A DNA stretch of 64,000 nt from contig CM055105.1 of NCBI GenBank assembly GCA_029204225.1, forward strand, positions 16,191,353 through 16,255,352, in the 5' to 3' direction. The notes beneath the pieces were generated by a model. The model searched no databases. It was not told the origin of the DNA and saw only the letters and a program-made list of their open reading frames with translations. Of the stretch, positions 44,457-58,900 are shown piece after piece (positions within the stretch are counted from its first letter, which is position 1; each line of letters starts with the position of its first letter). The position numbers and the translations under genes were made by a program. The stretch is from Diphasiastrum complanatum (lineage: Eukaryota; Streptophyta; Lycopodiopsida; Lycopodiales; Lycopodiaceae).

Positions 44457-47400
44457 TTGTATACATGATACAATGAGAAAGCATTTGATCTCTTACTATG
44501 CAAACTCAGTTATGCAAAGTATAAGCTACTCTACCTATGCATGCTAAGTGCATGCATAATAATGCATCTTGAAAGGATGCTCATAGCTCTATTTATTGTT
44601 TTGGGAGACTCAAACAGTGACTTAATTGCTGACATGTTCCTAAAACCTTTTCTTTAGGCATCTAAACTACTTAGAGCTTATTTTGAAATGTACCTTAGGG
44701 GTCTAAATGACAATAATAAGTAGTGGGACCCCACAAGTCCTGGGTCCAAGTATCCAATATGATACCTAACAGTGGCCTCAATGGCCCAAAGAACTATCTA
44801 TGGCTGTAAATTGTAACATATTGCCTTTTAACTCTACGGAATCCTCATAAGGCAAAGTCCATACTACCAACATAAGGAATGAAGATGCTAAAAATTGATG
44901 TCACAAAATGAGCGAAATGTATCACTCATGATATGTCTCACTATTGAGGCTGATGGTCTCAAGATCTGTCATTGCTATTTTTGGTCATAGCATATGAAAG
45001 AAATGATTGCCTTATTGTCTTAGTCTGACCTCTACATCTATTCACGGGCATTACCTAGCAAAGAAAGATGTGATTAGAGACTGCATCTGGTGACTAGTGT
45101 TGGTAGTGCAACGTGTCTTGCTCATTAGGTGGAAACATCTCTTGTATAATCGAGCAACACATCATTGGTCCTCATATGACATTAGGCAGTGAAATGTGAG
45201 TGGTTAATCTTGGAAGAACCAATGATATTACCTGCTGATCTCATGGTAGATAAGGCAACAAAAAATAAAATTTTCATCCATCTCAATCTCTCCAGTGATA
45301 CACATTTGACAAATCCCGTCTTCTCAAAATGGTCCATCTCTGCTTGTTCGCTTGTAATTGGCCAGAGGAAAGTCAGAATTGTCACAAATTGAATGGAAGG
45401 CTATGTGATAGGCCTGAGTCTAAGTAACACGGTATGATCAATAATGACGATTTCTATTTCCAAAAAATAAGTATGGTGGAAATCCAATTTGACTCACAAT
45501 GGGCTTGTGTAAACTCTTTGAACATAGGGTTTGTAGATAAGCCATTGGATGTGGGAATAGATCCCCCGTGGAAAATGTGATAAGGAGATTCCAAATGTGT
45601 CCAATAGACGTGAAGCTCAAGAGTATCATGACAATTGATCTCCTTGCTCATGTAGCTCTTTGGATGAAGCAAGAGCCAACCATTACTTTTTTGTCATAGC
45701 TTTGTAGAAGAAGCAAGAGTTAGTCATGTATATTTGCACCTATGCTTCTATATCTCCTTTGAAGTCCTTTGAAGGATTCATCAAAAGCCCTTTGAAGTTT
45801 TTTCAAAGTTATTGTAGGCAGATGCATTAAAAAAGATTATGATTCTCCATTTCCACTTGATCACTTTTGCAAAGCAAGCAATTGCATCATCTTCCTATTT
45901 TCAATCTAAGCTCATGTGAAGTCATGCGGAGTCTTGAAATGGCTTGCGTTTTCTTAATAGAAATATCCTCTTCAATTTCTTTGTGTAGGGTCACCAACTC
46001 CAAGATTAAACCTTTTGTCGTATTTTCCTTGTCGAAGGCTCTTTCCAAATAGCTCATCAACAATAAGTACTTTCTCTAACTATGCTAGGCTAGCTACATC
46101 AACAATAAGTACTTTTAACCTTAGAAGCCCGTTCCGACCATAATGGGTCGGAACGTTCCGTTCCTATTGTTCCGTACATTCCGGAACGTACTGGGTCGGA
46201 ATGAGTTTATTTACAATGTAAAAAAAAAACATAATACGCTGGTTTTCTGCGAAATCTATTGAGGTAACACCCTGCTGGCCTGCGACTTCACCATTTCACA
46301 ACAGTGAGCAGGGAACACTGATGTGCAAAGATAACAGAACTATCACACAATTCAAATAGCGCACAACTAATGTCATACAAGGCTTTTTCATGCTTTATTT
46401 GCCAATCATTCATGCACATGTCATCATAGATTCTGTAGCTGTAAGGTAGATGTGTCGTAAGTGCTATTCTTGAACATAATTGACCAACTTCTTTCAGTAT
46501 ACTATATCTTTTGTATGACATACCTCCGCTTCTTAGCATTCATTTTTCTCGTTCGTCACTTCAATTTCACAAGAGAATGATCATTCGTTGCATACTGCTA
46601 GCCTTCTGCATACACCAACTCTTCTCTCAGATTTATCCACTCGAAGTTAGAGCCATGTGATTATTAATAATTCTGTTATCTTAGCACATCAGTGTTCCCT
46701 CATCAGTATGACGTTAGTGGTGCGCTATTCGAATTATTAGGTAAAGCTTCAAAGAAAAAAGAGAACGGATTAAATATTAAAGTGTGAAAGTCCTTTGTAT
46801 AAAAAACGTATTTTTTTATTATTTTTTTTGAGGTTCCGGAACGGGCAACTAAGCTTTTAAATATGTTGAGATCTTAAATAATAATCTACCCTCAGATGAG
46901 ACCCCTCAGATGAGACTCACATCAAATCTTAATGAAACCCTAACTATGACTTAATACCAAATTTTGTGACCCTTTGTTTAGGATGCTCAACCACCTATAG
47001 ATTATTTAAATCATTGGGTGTACTAACTTTAGGCATAGCTACTTGGAGCTTGGGACTATTTTTATTATTGACAATAGATCATACGGTTCAAGCTGGGCCC
47101 TTATTCATGACTCCATATTCATGACTCCATATTCCTTGTTGATATTATTGATAGAGTCATTCTTCGGTCCTATTACTACGTGGGTGCATCTCACATCATA
47201 GTTTTTGGGCCAAACATATAAAGTGGCCACAGGGCCTCATTACAGCGACTGTTTGTTTGGCAACTGGCTCTTTAGACTATTAGCCTCAGATTAGATATTT
47301 TCGTATTATCATCAAGTTATTGTCCTTCTGTCTACATTAGAGCACTCTTTACATTTATAAAAATGCTTTTCTCTGTATGTACATGTTCATGATTATTTTC

Positions 47401-50400
47401 TCCCAACCTTGCATTGTAGAACTTATCTAGAAAAGACGGGTTGGGTATCACTTTATACGTGAGAGGCTGCTGAGTCGTGAAATTCATGTTGTTCGTTGTA
47501 GTACGGACGAACAACTAGCTGACAGTTCGTGTAGTCTTTGTTTCTTTATTTATGTAGGGAGCAGGAATTGATTGGGATTAGATTAGAAAACCTGGATTTT
47601 TTTTCTTTTGCTTCCAATTTTCATGTTGTGTTCAAAATTTTGATATCTAGGATCTTAAATGGCCTCTTCTTCTTTGTTTAAAAAAATACATCAAAGAGTT
47701 TCGCGTCAAAATTCTTGAGATTTGGCTTGATGAATCCGTTTTCAAACATTTTGCAGGGCCAACATGCCGAATATGTAACTGTGACATTCAACCGATCCTT
47801 TGGAGCAGCTTCAACAGATTGGATAGGTGTATTTTCACCTTCCAAATTTAAGTACGTTGCTCATACTGGATCCAACTTTTTCTCATTTGTTGTTTTTCTA
47901 GGAGATGTACTAATATCTTTCCTTAAAAAAACAACATATTGGATGAATGAGAAACTCATCAAGTATGTGTGCCTACTACTGCAAGTATAAAGTTGCCCTC
48001 TTTAGAAGATAGTTACCTACAATCGAAATTGGTAAAAGAAATTGAATCAATATTTTGTAGAGAATATCTAGCTAATGCACACCCTGATGTGGCCGTGCTC
48101 ACATTGAAGTGTATCTAAAAATGAGAAGAAAACATGCACGATGGCATAATTCCTACAATCTCTTGTTCGGATGTATTATAGAACTAGTTGATGGTAGCTT
48201 GAAAGTCTACCTAATGATGTTGCAAATACTTTTATACTTTGTCTCATAAGAGGTAGCAACCAAACATTTGAACTTTGAAACATGAAATGCTTGGAATGTT
48301 TTTGAATGTTTGGTACCTTTTTTCTTCATTTGATTATGCAAATTTTATACGGCACTCTGTAAGGAAATGATTAAGGAACACAAACAATGATAGAAGACAC
48401 GTTTTCAGAAAATATTTTGATGTAGATGCTAAATAGTATTTACTATTAACTAAAACATGAAGGGGTGTTTTCTCGAGATTCCTTGAAGGTAGGGGATCTA
48501 TAACCTTTTTTATAAATGATTCAATAGATCATGAGGGTATTGATCTAGCTCTTCTTAGGCTGCCTTCTGTTCAACCTCTTCTACATTCTCTCCTTTCACC
48601 TAATGCACGGAGGATAGATTCTTCTTAGTATAATCCAATGGGGACTAATCTGCATGACATTCATATTCATGCTACTACAAACCATTGTTGCTATCTCTAT
48701 CCTAGTTCTTTGTCCTTCCAACACATTTTTTACCTACATAGAATTGGTATTGAACTCATCATCACTCGCCCACATAGATTTGGATCGAAGTCCCCCATTG
48801 GAATCCGTTTAGTTGGAACAAGATTCATTTGCAAATGCAGCACATTATTGAAGGACTGTGCTACACTTTACTGAAGGTTGACTAGCGCATATGGTTCACA
48901 TGGACAAAATCGCATATGGTTCACATGGACAAAATCTCACATGTGAATCATTTGCAGCCACCATTCGATTGACTTCCTATTAGATGAGCATAAGATTTTG
49001 ATTCTTCCTTATCCACCTAGTAGCCATTGAGACTCAAATCCCGTTACGCCTGTTGCTATTGGTAGTGGTTCACCATAATGGTTCCACCTATGCATCTATC
49101 CTTGTTCCAATCTAGAGTAGTTAGTCCAGTCTTCTTGTTTGTTAGTAAATCTAATCTTTGGCTACAATATAACCAGATGAATCAAGAAAAAGATGCTCCT
49201 CAGCAATAGCAAATCGCCTTAATCAAATCCATTCAATTGTGAAAAGCTAGAATTATTTAAGTAGAAAATAATGGAACTACTTCCTTGTCATGCCTAAGGT
49301 TCAATTTAGACTCATGTTTAGATTGATCTTCTCCTCAACTTTTGAACTTTTACAAATTTGTCGTGCTCTAATACGTGAAGGACCCGCAAGGTCTCAGCAT
49401 AGTTAATGGGAATATGCTAACATTCACCAAAAAATCATATTCACCCCCGATCTTGGGAGACTGCATTGGCATCACTAATTCAGTCACAATAGCCATGGAA
49501 TCCTAGACCTAGAGGCCGTTATGGCAACCTTTCAAGAAGCTATTCGTTAAATTAGGGCTAGATCCCCCAACCTAGTCCAAAGGACCAAAATTAGTGAGTT
49601 AGGGCCCTAGTCCAGACTCCAATAACTCTAAGACTAAAACTTTGCTAAGATAGAGACCAAGAAAGGTCTTTATAACATATTGCATGGATAGAAGACCTAA
49701 GTCATCCACTATTCATCATGTATATCTTGAAAAATATGGATCGAGCTGTGAAACTGTGTAATAGACTTTTGCAATGATTATGATGGTAGTTACATCTTGC
49801 AAGCAACCACAAACTTGTTTATATTGTCCACTACCAGATTTTATGGTGTTTCTCTTTGTGTATGTAAAATTCGAGATAAGGTTTTGGCATAAATGAATGT
49901 TGGAGGAAAACGAGAAACTTGAAAGCAAATGCATGAATTGGTTTGTCTGTCTTGTTTTGTATCTGTAATAGGATGTATTCAAATAAATAGTTCCCATTAG
50001 TGTTTAACTTTTCATGGTTTTTAGTCTGATAAAAAAATTTGTTTTTCAATGAGCTTTTTTTTGCACTCTTACTCTTTACGTTGAGCAAGTTATAGGTGCA
50101 ACACAAAAACATGTCTCGAATCTATCCCATTAATCTTTGTAAAGAGGTTATTATGGCGGTGTTAGTTGTTTCTAGGATTTCAGGTTCAAAGCGTTCTCAT
50201 AAAGTCTTGCAAAATGTGAGCAAAAAAGACATAGGAAATCCAAAAAGGGGCAAGTAAAATCATTGTTGATAGATTGCAAGCCATTTAAGATTTGTGCATG
50301 CATTTATGCAGTGCGTCAATATGCTTGGAAGATGCAGCGGTATCTTATATGGATGTACCTCCTTTCCTTTGTACATCCCCTATAAAGGTGAGAAAGCTTT

Positions 50401-53400
50401 AAATTTGAAGTAGTACTTGGTTATAGAGCTTCATCCAATAATATGCAATCAACTAACATCATATACAAGTGACTTCATGTTATCATGTTGGTAGGTATTG
50501 CATTAACTTGAATTTGTTATGATTAACGTTGACATCCACTTAGATATGGAAATTGTTCCAATTTGAAGAGAATTGTTCTGCATTTGAAACATTCAAAAGT
50601 ATTTCATGATAACTTGTAAAGAGAGATCAAACACTTCATTTCAAGTAGTTCGAGCAAGATGCCAAGCTCACTGATGCATGGGTGCACCAACTTCACCAGT
50701 ATCAATATGCAAATTTTTCTTCAACTGACTATGGGAGCAAAGGTGAAGGATCCTTGAAGTTTCGGCTCATAAATCAACGCAATGACTTTTCTTTTGCATT
50801 CTTTTCTGGGGATCTTGACAAGGTACATCAAATTTTATTCTATTGTTCTGAGAAGAATCCTTAGAAGCCCATTATTGTATTTGATAATGAGAATTTAAGT
50901 TTACTGTGATTATGTGTTTCGATGGATGTGCACTACTTAAGTCCCTCGAAGCAGAACAACCAAGCTTGAATGCAATATTTTGTTTAGTTGAATTACAATA
51001 ATTCCACGTTCTAAGCAAACTTAAAAGAATTAAATGCTTTAGCTGGAAGGCATGTTGATGTATGTTGTAAGATCAAGTCAATTTCCTGCTTATTTGTTGA
51101 CATTCCTTTTCATCTTTTGATTCCTAGTCAAATTTTGTGAGCTAGTATGAACATTATTGGATTCTTTTTCCACTCTTTGTCGACAATGCTATGTAGTTCA
51201 AAGATCTAATAAGAATATGAGTATCACTAGATTCAAGCATTTCAAGCAAGCTCATTCTTTCAAGTAGATTTGGGATTTTCTATCTCTTGCACTTTCAACT
51301 TGCATGTTTAGAAGGTATAAGGGACATGGTTGACTATTTGAGGTAGATTTTGATCCATTTGCAAAAGCCAATGATGATGATAGCAATTATGGAGGCTATT
51401 GTAGTAATGACTTAAAATTTTCTTGCAAAGTTGGTAAAAATAAGTGAATTTTTCACAGTACATGGCTCTCTCCAACCTATTTGGAACATGGATTTGAATA
51501 CTTTTGGAAGGATGTTACACAAAGCCTTACTGCTAAGGTACCATATCCCCAAAATCATACATGCACATCTTGTAGCATTTTTTGACATGTCACCATGTGC
51601 TGTATGTCAACAATGGGTCCATCACAGCATATTGCATTTCATATGCGCTTTCAAAGGCTAGATGACACCATAATTCAGTTCCCATAACTCCCCTATAATA
51701 GGATCCATTCGTAAACTTTTTAAAAAAGATAAAAAGAAAAACATGTAACTCAAAAGGTTTAGAGTGTGTTAGAATGCTCATTCTATATGCATTTTGAAAT
51801 GCAGCCCTCTGGTCCATGGGCATAACTAGAACACTGTCTCTTACTAGATTATCTGATTCAAATAAAAGCACTTTATTGCAGGGCTTTTAAAACTAGAGAT
51901 ATATTACTGAAAGAGGCCTACATATAAATCAAATTGTTAGGATGACAAAACCCCATGAAGAAATAAGCTACTTTTAACTATCTTGTTCTTTTCATCTTCG
52001 CATGACAACACAATGTTCTTTTCATTCACGGGCTTGCATGAAAACTATGTTGACACTTGCTATTTCTCTCTACGTGCTATGTTGACACTTGCTATTCCTC
52101 TTATCCACGTTGTTATTGAAGTTGATTCTCTTTTATGATTTCCTTTTGTCAAGCCTTAGCCATTTATTGATTGGTACTTTCCATCACTCCATATTTTCAA
52201 TTTCTTGGATTTTGTTACCATGCTAAATGCATTTGCAATATCTATGACTTCTCTTCACATGCTAAGGAGATCTTGTTCTAGTTCATTTAAACCTTTGTGA
52301 ATTATAGAGTCGAATACTTATGCTGAATAACATTCAAAAGAACATGATTTTGGGAAGGTTTTGACAAAGTGGACTCTTAACTTTTGCTCTGACCTTGTTC
52401 CTAGACTTGTATTATTTCAGTTGCATTCCTTTTTAATATGTGAGTAAATTCCAAGCTCACTAAGAGATATATGAAGTGTTCTAGTTTAATGTTTTTATGC
52501 TCCTTAATATGAATCCATGTTTGTTCTATATGTTGTGTTGAGTGATTAAGGTATTGGATAGATTTCCAATTGACCTCACTACATTAGTGGTTTGCATGTG
52601 TAGAGATTGCCAAAGCACTTTATGCTGATTGATTTGCGGATGTTTAGAGATATGATTGGGAGATTTTAATCTAGGATTTTACTAACTTTGTCCTTTCCGA
52701 GCATGTGGACTACCATTTGCCTTTGGTAGTTGATGGCATGAGGTTTGTGAGTGGCCTTCATGAAATTTGGTTTCCTTGGGTATCATCCTGAATTTTGTGA
52801 GTGTTTTGCTTTTAACTTTTTGTGGTAGTTGAAGCATTATACATTATCTTGCTTGAATTATGAACTACGAAAATTCTGGTTGCAAAACTAACTATTGGAA
52901 TCTTTTGGGCAACCAAACATCAATCAGCCAGTGCTGTTGGCAGTCTCGAATGTTGTCACATTCACTGACCCTAAAGCTCCGGTTTATCCAAGGCTTGCTT
53001 TGGGACAAGCTTGGAATGAGGTATGGATTAATACCTATTCTCTTTGTAATATAGGATTGCTACATGTCACAATCAAATTATAAGGTCTTCTTTTTGTTAT
53101 CATGTTGGTGACGCCACGCCCCATGTATATCAACCATGAAATTATGCTCATTGCTGATTGAGATTGTTTTGGTCTTTTCTTTGTACGAATGCTTTGCGCA
53201 CATGGTTCCTCTTTCACGCCTTCGGCCTAGAGGACTAAAATTGGCCTTGCATAATATAGAGCTCATTTCGGAAATATGGCATTCCATGAAAATTAAATGA
53301 ACCCATATAATGTGGCTCAGCTGGTGTTTCCTTTTTTTCACCGTTAGAAATTAGAAATGATGTTTGGAGTTCCTATTAATGTATCTCATTAGAATACTCA

Positions 53401-55915
53401 TACTTATAATTTTGTTGAAACCAATGTGTCAAACTTTTTTTGCTTGCATTGGAACTTGGAAGTATTCACTATCATTTGCAGTTTACTTGTGCATATTGGG
53501 TGGGGCCTTAAAATGTAGTGTTCTATAAATGATGCAAGGCTGTTTGTGCAGATAATCTGCTTAAAAAGAAATCCTCAAGATTGACATCTAAAGAGTAGCA
53601 GAAATCAATGACAAGGGCTCAAACTTCTGCCAAACTGGGTCTCAAAAATCTGTTTTTTCTAAAGTAATCCTGTCACTTGTTCTGGAAAATACAATAACAG
53701 ACAGTTAGACATTACTACATATATTTCTTGCTTAGTGTGCACTGTGGAAGATGGTCTACAACTCCAATTAGTTCTGGATACAACTGATTTAAAAATCCCA
53801 ATTAATGCCTCTAGAACCCCTTGTAAAACGACAACCCAAGGCCGCATTTCTTTCGTACATGCCTGTAGAAGCGGTTCCCACATGTTCAGTCTATAGAATC
53901 CCTTTTCTCTACTAGCTCTTTCTTGAAGTTTTGCTTGGAAATCTGTTTTTCTTGGAATTTTATAACCAATTGTTAAAAATTGGAAACAAAATTGTCTTAA
54001 AAAGGTAACGCACTACTGAGCCAGAGTCACTAACAACAAAAAGTTCTCAAGCTATTACTCTAGAGATAGAATCTGGTTGTACAGTTGTTCAATATAGGCT
54101 ATAAATTGGTGAAGGTTGATGTGTGCATGTTGAGGAGAAGTCTCTGCCACCTATGAGCTTCCTTTCCCTCTTGAATCTTGCTAAAATCGTAAGAAAACGC
54201 CAAGCTCCAATAATTGAGATGTCAATTGCGTGCAAAGCTGCCCTTCCCATGAGTCTGATACTTAGAAACCCGTTCCGACCCTTATTGGTTGGAATGTACA
54301 GTACGTTCCGGAACGTACTGGGTCTGAAATTTCTTTTTGCATGATATGAATATTTTCTTTATTAAACAAATACAGATTTTGAATTTTATTTTTCTGGCCA
54401 CGTTGGTCTGATAAACTTGCAAACACAAAATTCACTTTCAGTAATTATCATTTCTAGATATTTGACAAGGTTGCTGTCCCATTTCAATGGAGAAGTATGC
54501 TAAGATTCAATCTCTATGATTGTAAACTACCCTGCTATAGTCTTGTGATGTACAATGTGCTTAGGTTTTTTTAAATTTTAAAATCTTATTATGCCTTTTG
54601 TTCTTTAGAGATTTGCTTGTGTAGCTATTCAAAGAGGTTGACGTAAATACAAGTCAGGTTTATCAAACAGTTGCATCATGATGGAGCTCATCCTTTTTAG
54701 AATATAGTAAATAAGCAGCCTTCCAAGACTTCATTGTTTTATGATTCAATACTTGTCCTTGTAACACGTCGAAGATAACTATAGTCTATATGTGACAACA
54801 TGGACTTTTTCCACACCCCTTAGTAAAATTTTTTGCATCACAAGCCATTTGGAAAATGCCTCAGTCACATGCCATAATGTATTACACTATTCTGTTAGAT
54901 TTTGCATGTTGCAAGTTTATAGTGGTTCAATTAAGAATGTCTTCACATTGAGAGGATTAGCCTTAAGTCTAATAATTTCAATTTACCCCTAGTTTACAAA
55001 ACAACTAATTCTGCTACATTGAGTAACATCACCCAACAACCCCAACTGCTTAAGAATCAATAAAATCAGTGCTCCTTAGCTTGCCATCCTAGCTGGGTCT
55101 ATAACGATCCTCATTTACTTCTACATGAGAAACCCTGCCACTGCCTTGAAAAGGGAAAGCTTGTTAAATCTTGGAAATGATTAATTTTACAAGTTTGTAG
55201 GACCCCTAGCTTCTAGTACTCACCTTCTGATTGGAGAAAATGCCATGATGAAGTGAATGGTAAAAGAGAGGCCTTCTCTCTTGTAATCATTTTTTTTATT
55301 TTCTTCAAAGAACCAGTAATAAGCCAGAGATGTACTGTACTGTATGTTTTGCTATCCCGAACTCTCAGGGCCATATTGTTGTTTCAGCTATGCATTTTCC
55401 TTGTGCTGAGGTCTTCAGACTTGTATTCTTCTCTTGTATGTCCTCATTTGTGTGGTGGGTTGGAGCTGAACTCCTGACCTCAAGCAGAGGAAAGGAAGTC
55501 CTAACCAACTGGCCAGTTTTTTTAGGACCATAGGACCTTTGAACAACCATTCTCGTGTTATCATTTCTATGACTATAATATTTGTTTCATCATTGTTTTT
55601 ATATTCTAAGTGTGGTTATCATGTTTCTCTGCTAAAGCTAGTATTTGATTTTCTTCAGAAGTTGTCCCTGAAATCAACACAAAGGGTCGTCCCTAATGAA
55701 GCAGGTATTGATTTATGAGTTTGTGTGTCATCATTGAACTTGTCTTTCTACAGATAACTGTAACATGGACAAGTGGATATAGCTTGTATGAAGCAACTCC
55801 CATTGTACATTGGGGGCATGCAGAGGATAAAGATGAAGTTGTTTCGGGTGCTGGAACTCTTTCGTTTTCTCGTGGGGACATGTGTGGTATGCACCCCCCC
55901 CCCCCACCCCACCCG

Positions 55916-55981
<66 letters not shown>

Positions 55982-58900
55982 GGCTAGAGCGTACAGGAGT
56001 AGGTGCTTAGAATTTGTCTCACACACCAAATGAAATGCTGTTCTCCTCTCACGGCCATCTTCTTTTTGAAGGATTTTGGGCCTTGAATAAGTTGCAGAGG
56101 GAGCTGGTTAAATTAGGTGATAGTCCCTTCTTTCTTTGCACATTGGAACTCTAGGGTAGCCCGATTGTTAGCTCAGTAATATGTGAATTCAGAGAACTCA
56201 TTGGCGTTACTGTCATCTATGCAAACTCTATGTTGCATGAACCTATACTAGCACGAATACTAATAATAGCTGCTTACATGTTTCTAGAATGAATTAAGTA
56301 AACACTTCAGTTATTAATTTGCGAGTTTTCCACCTAATGGAAGCTCTACCATGCATAGATGCTGAGTTGAATCTTCAAGTCCAATTTCTAGCTCATTACC
56401 ATCTGAGAAACTGAAATATGCCTTGGCCTTGAAGTCCTGAACAAGGGACGACTCATGCTCCTCATAAGGTGCAGTAGAACTAGCAAATGAAGAGCTAGAT
56501 CTGGTACTCATGCCTGAGGCTGAATCTACTCTTGTACCAACCAAAAGTTGAATTTTAGGCAACCACTTTTTATGTATCCAAATTGGAATCTTTCGCTTAC
56601 TTGCCCAGTGATCTGGACATAGCAGTTCGCCAAAAAGTGAAACCCTGAAGGTTTCTTTATGAAAACGTCGAGATCTGATTTTTAGGATTTGGAACCACTA
56701 TCTTCTTCTTTAACACATAATCGTGGATCAAGCTGCAATTTCAAGAAAAAGGGATACATCTACTTATACCATTCATCCCTAGGGTCAAGGCAAGTGACTC
56801 CATCCCAATCTGCTGATGTTTCGGGGCCGTAGCTAGGGACGAAATGCTTGCCAAGTTGCTTCACTTGTGATCCAATGTCTAAAAAGTGGACTTAGTGACC
56901 AAGTGACATAGAAATGGACTGAATGTCACTATCTAGTAGTTTGGGAGTCTAGATGAATGAGTGAGGCTGCAAGCATGATTGAATATCAATATGTGGCCCC
57001 AATTACATGTCCATGGCTTCCAAAAATTCATTTGACTTCTACAATGTTTTATCCATAAAAGAAATGATAGTCATTTGATCATTTGGGAAACTCATAGTTG
57101 CACTATGCTAAACATTGGTGTGAATAGGGGAAGTACAGATCCAAAAAAATTTCATGTGCACTGCCATTCATAGTTGGGTAAATGTGAACCAAACAAAGAG
57201 CATTAGGGACAAAAAAAATTCTCAGTAAAGTTTATCCACCAAGAGAAGGTCAATGTTTTTTGTCCTAGAACTTGGATTATTGCAACTGTTATTTACGCGA
57301 AACATTGACGAAATTAGGATAGACATGGCTTGATAATGGCCGAAGAGAGCTTCCTTATCTTTTATGTTAATACCTGCTTGAGAAAGGCTACTCATTCATC
57401 ATGACATTTTAATGAGAGCAACCATGCACAACCAACTTTGTCTAGTAACATTGTGGCTTGACATACGCAAGAAATTCGATATTGAAGATCAGATATCGAG
57501 CGGCTCATGGCACTCGAAAATGGCAACTTGATGTCTTAAATAGAAAAGGTCAAATATAAGTGATTTGTTTTTGATTTTTCTCTAGAAAGTTAAATTGCAT
57601 GCTTCACAGGCAGACCTTTCAACACAAGGCTTATTGATATCTAGATTGGTTTCTCATAAGAGATATTATGAGTATGTTTATTCATCCAATAGCTTTCGTT
57701 CAAGATAATTGTGCTTCTATCTAACTATGAGTTCTTCTCATGATCTTCATTTGATATGCTTCTTTAGATATGTACATTTGTGGTGGTTTTTCTTCGTTCT
57801 CGTCTGCTTGTGAAACACTCAAAATTCTTAACTTAACGTCCCAACATGTACCATTGTATTTCAAGCTAGAATTGAACTTCTAGAGCATTCTTAGCCTAAA
57901 CACTTTAATTATCTCTCCACATGGTTGGTTGTTGAGGCAGATTATATTATTGATTCTTTTCTTCCCAATGTATTTGGAAGATGGGTACAGTATAGGACTT
58001 TTTTGGAGACCACCAAGACCCTGTGTACTTATGTGCGCGTATGAAGTTTCATATTTAGCAACGTGCGTACATGCAATGCTTTATGGATTAGATCATCTAT
58101 CTCAAGGACAATTGTTACTCTCTAGGTGCCCCTGCTAGAACAGTTGGTTGGCGAGATCCTGGTTACATTCACACAAGCTTTTTGAAGGAACTCTGGCCAA
58201 ATACCAAGTGAGTGATCTGTTTTGTGATCCCAAGGCACATTTTCATGAATCTACAGCTAGAAGTATGAATTCCTTACGCAGGCTTGAGGTAGAGTTCTAA
58301 AGCTTCAAACTTTTTCTTGTTCCAATTTACAATGGATTAGAATTTAAAAATTTGAGTAACATTTGTTGACACACCCAAAATTTGTTGTAACCTATACATC
58401 TGTTTGATGGACTTCAAAGCATAGGTTAACTGTTTTTCTCCTAAAATTCTGGGATGATCTTTAGGAAGGTTTGATTCTTGCCATGAACATCTATTTTTTT
58501 GAAGTTAGATAGTAACAAGATCAAATGTAGTACACTGACATAAGTTCACTGATACACTGAACTTTCATGTTGTGCTGATCGTGCTACAATATATGATGCT
58601 GCAGGCTGTGAACCATGTTTCTCAGCTATTTTTGAATTTAGACTCCTTAAGATTGAGCAGATATAAGGATGGCATGCAGAATCCAGGAAGCAATGAATGC
58701 AAAGATAATATTTTTCCAATGTATAGGATGATGTTGGGCCCAAAATAGAAGGCCAAATGAGCCTTGAATATTTTATCAGGATACTTATGTGCTTAAAAAC
58801 CTGTTCCGACCCTTTTGGGCCGGAACGTACTGTATGTTCTGGATCATACTGGGTCGGAACGTTTTGTTTTGTTTTTTTTTCAAAAAATAGGACACCTGCT

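Noticed and set aside
44297-44547. Frames with ER or LS repeats on both strands
   Set aside because: Produced by the (GA)n microsatellite in PAP intron 1.
50646-50699. Alternative start of PAP exon 4 at 50,646 (reading N-SSSKMPSS)
   Set aside because: It would put the conserved QYANFSST segment out of frame; the acceptor at 50,699 with the separate exon 50,312-50,387 keeps phase and conserved residues.
55715-56033. Frames extending past PAP exon 6 with VC/SL or RE/HT repeats
   Set aside because: Intron read-through into poly(C), (GT)n and (CT)n; the exon ends at 55,886.
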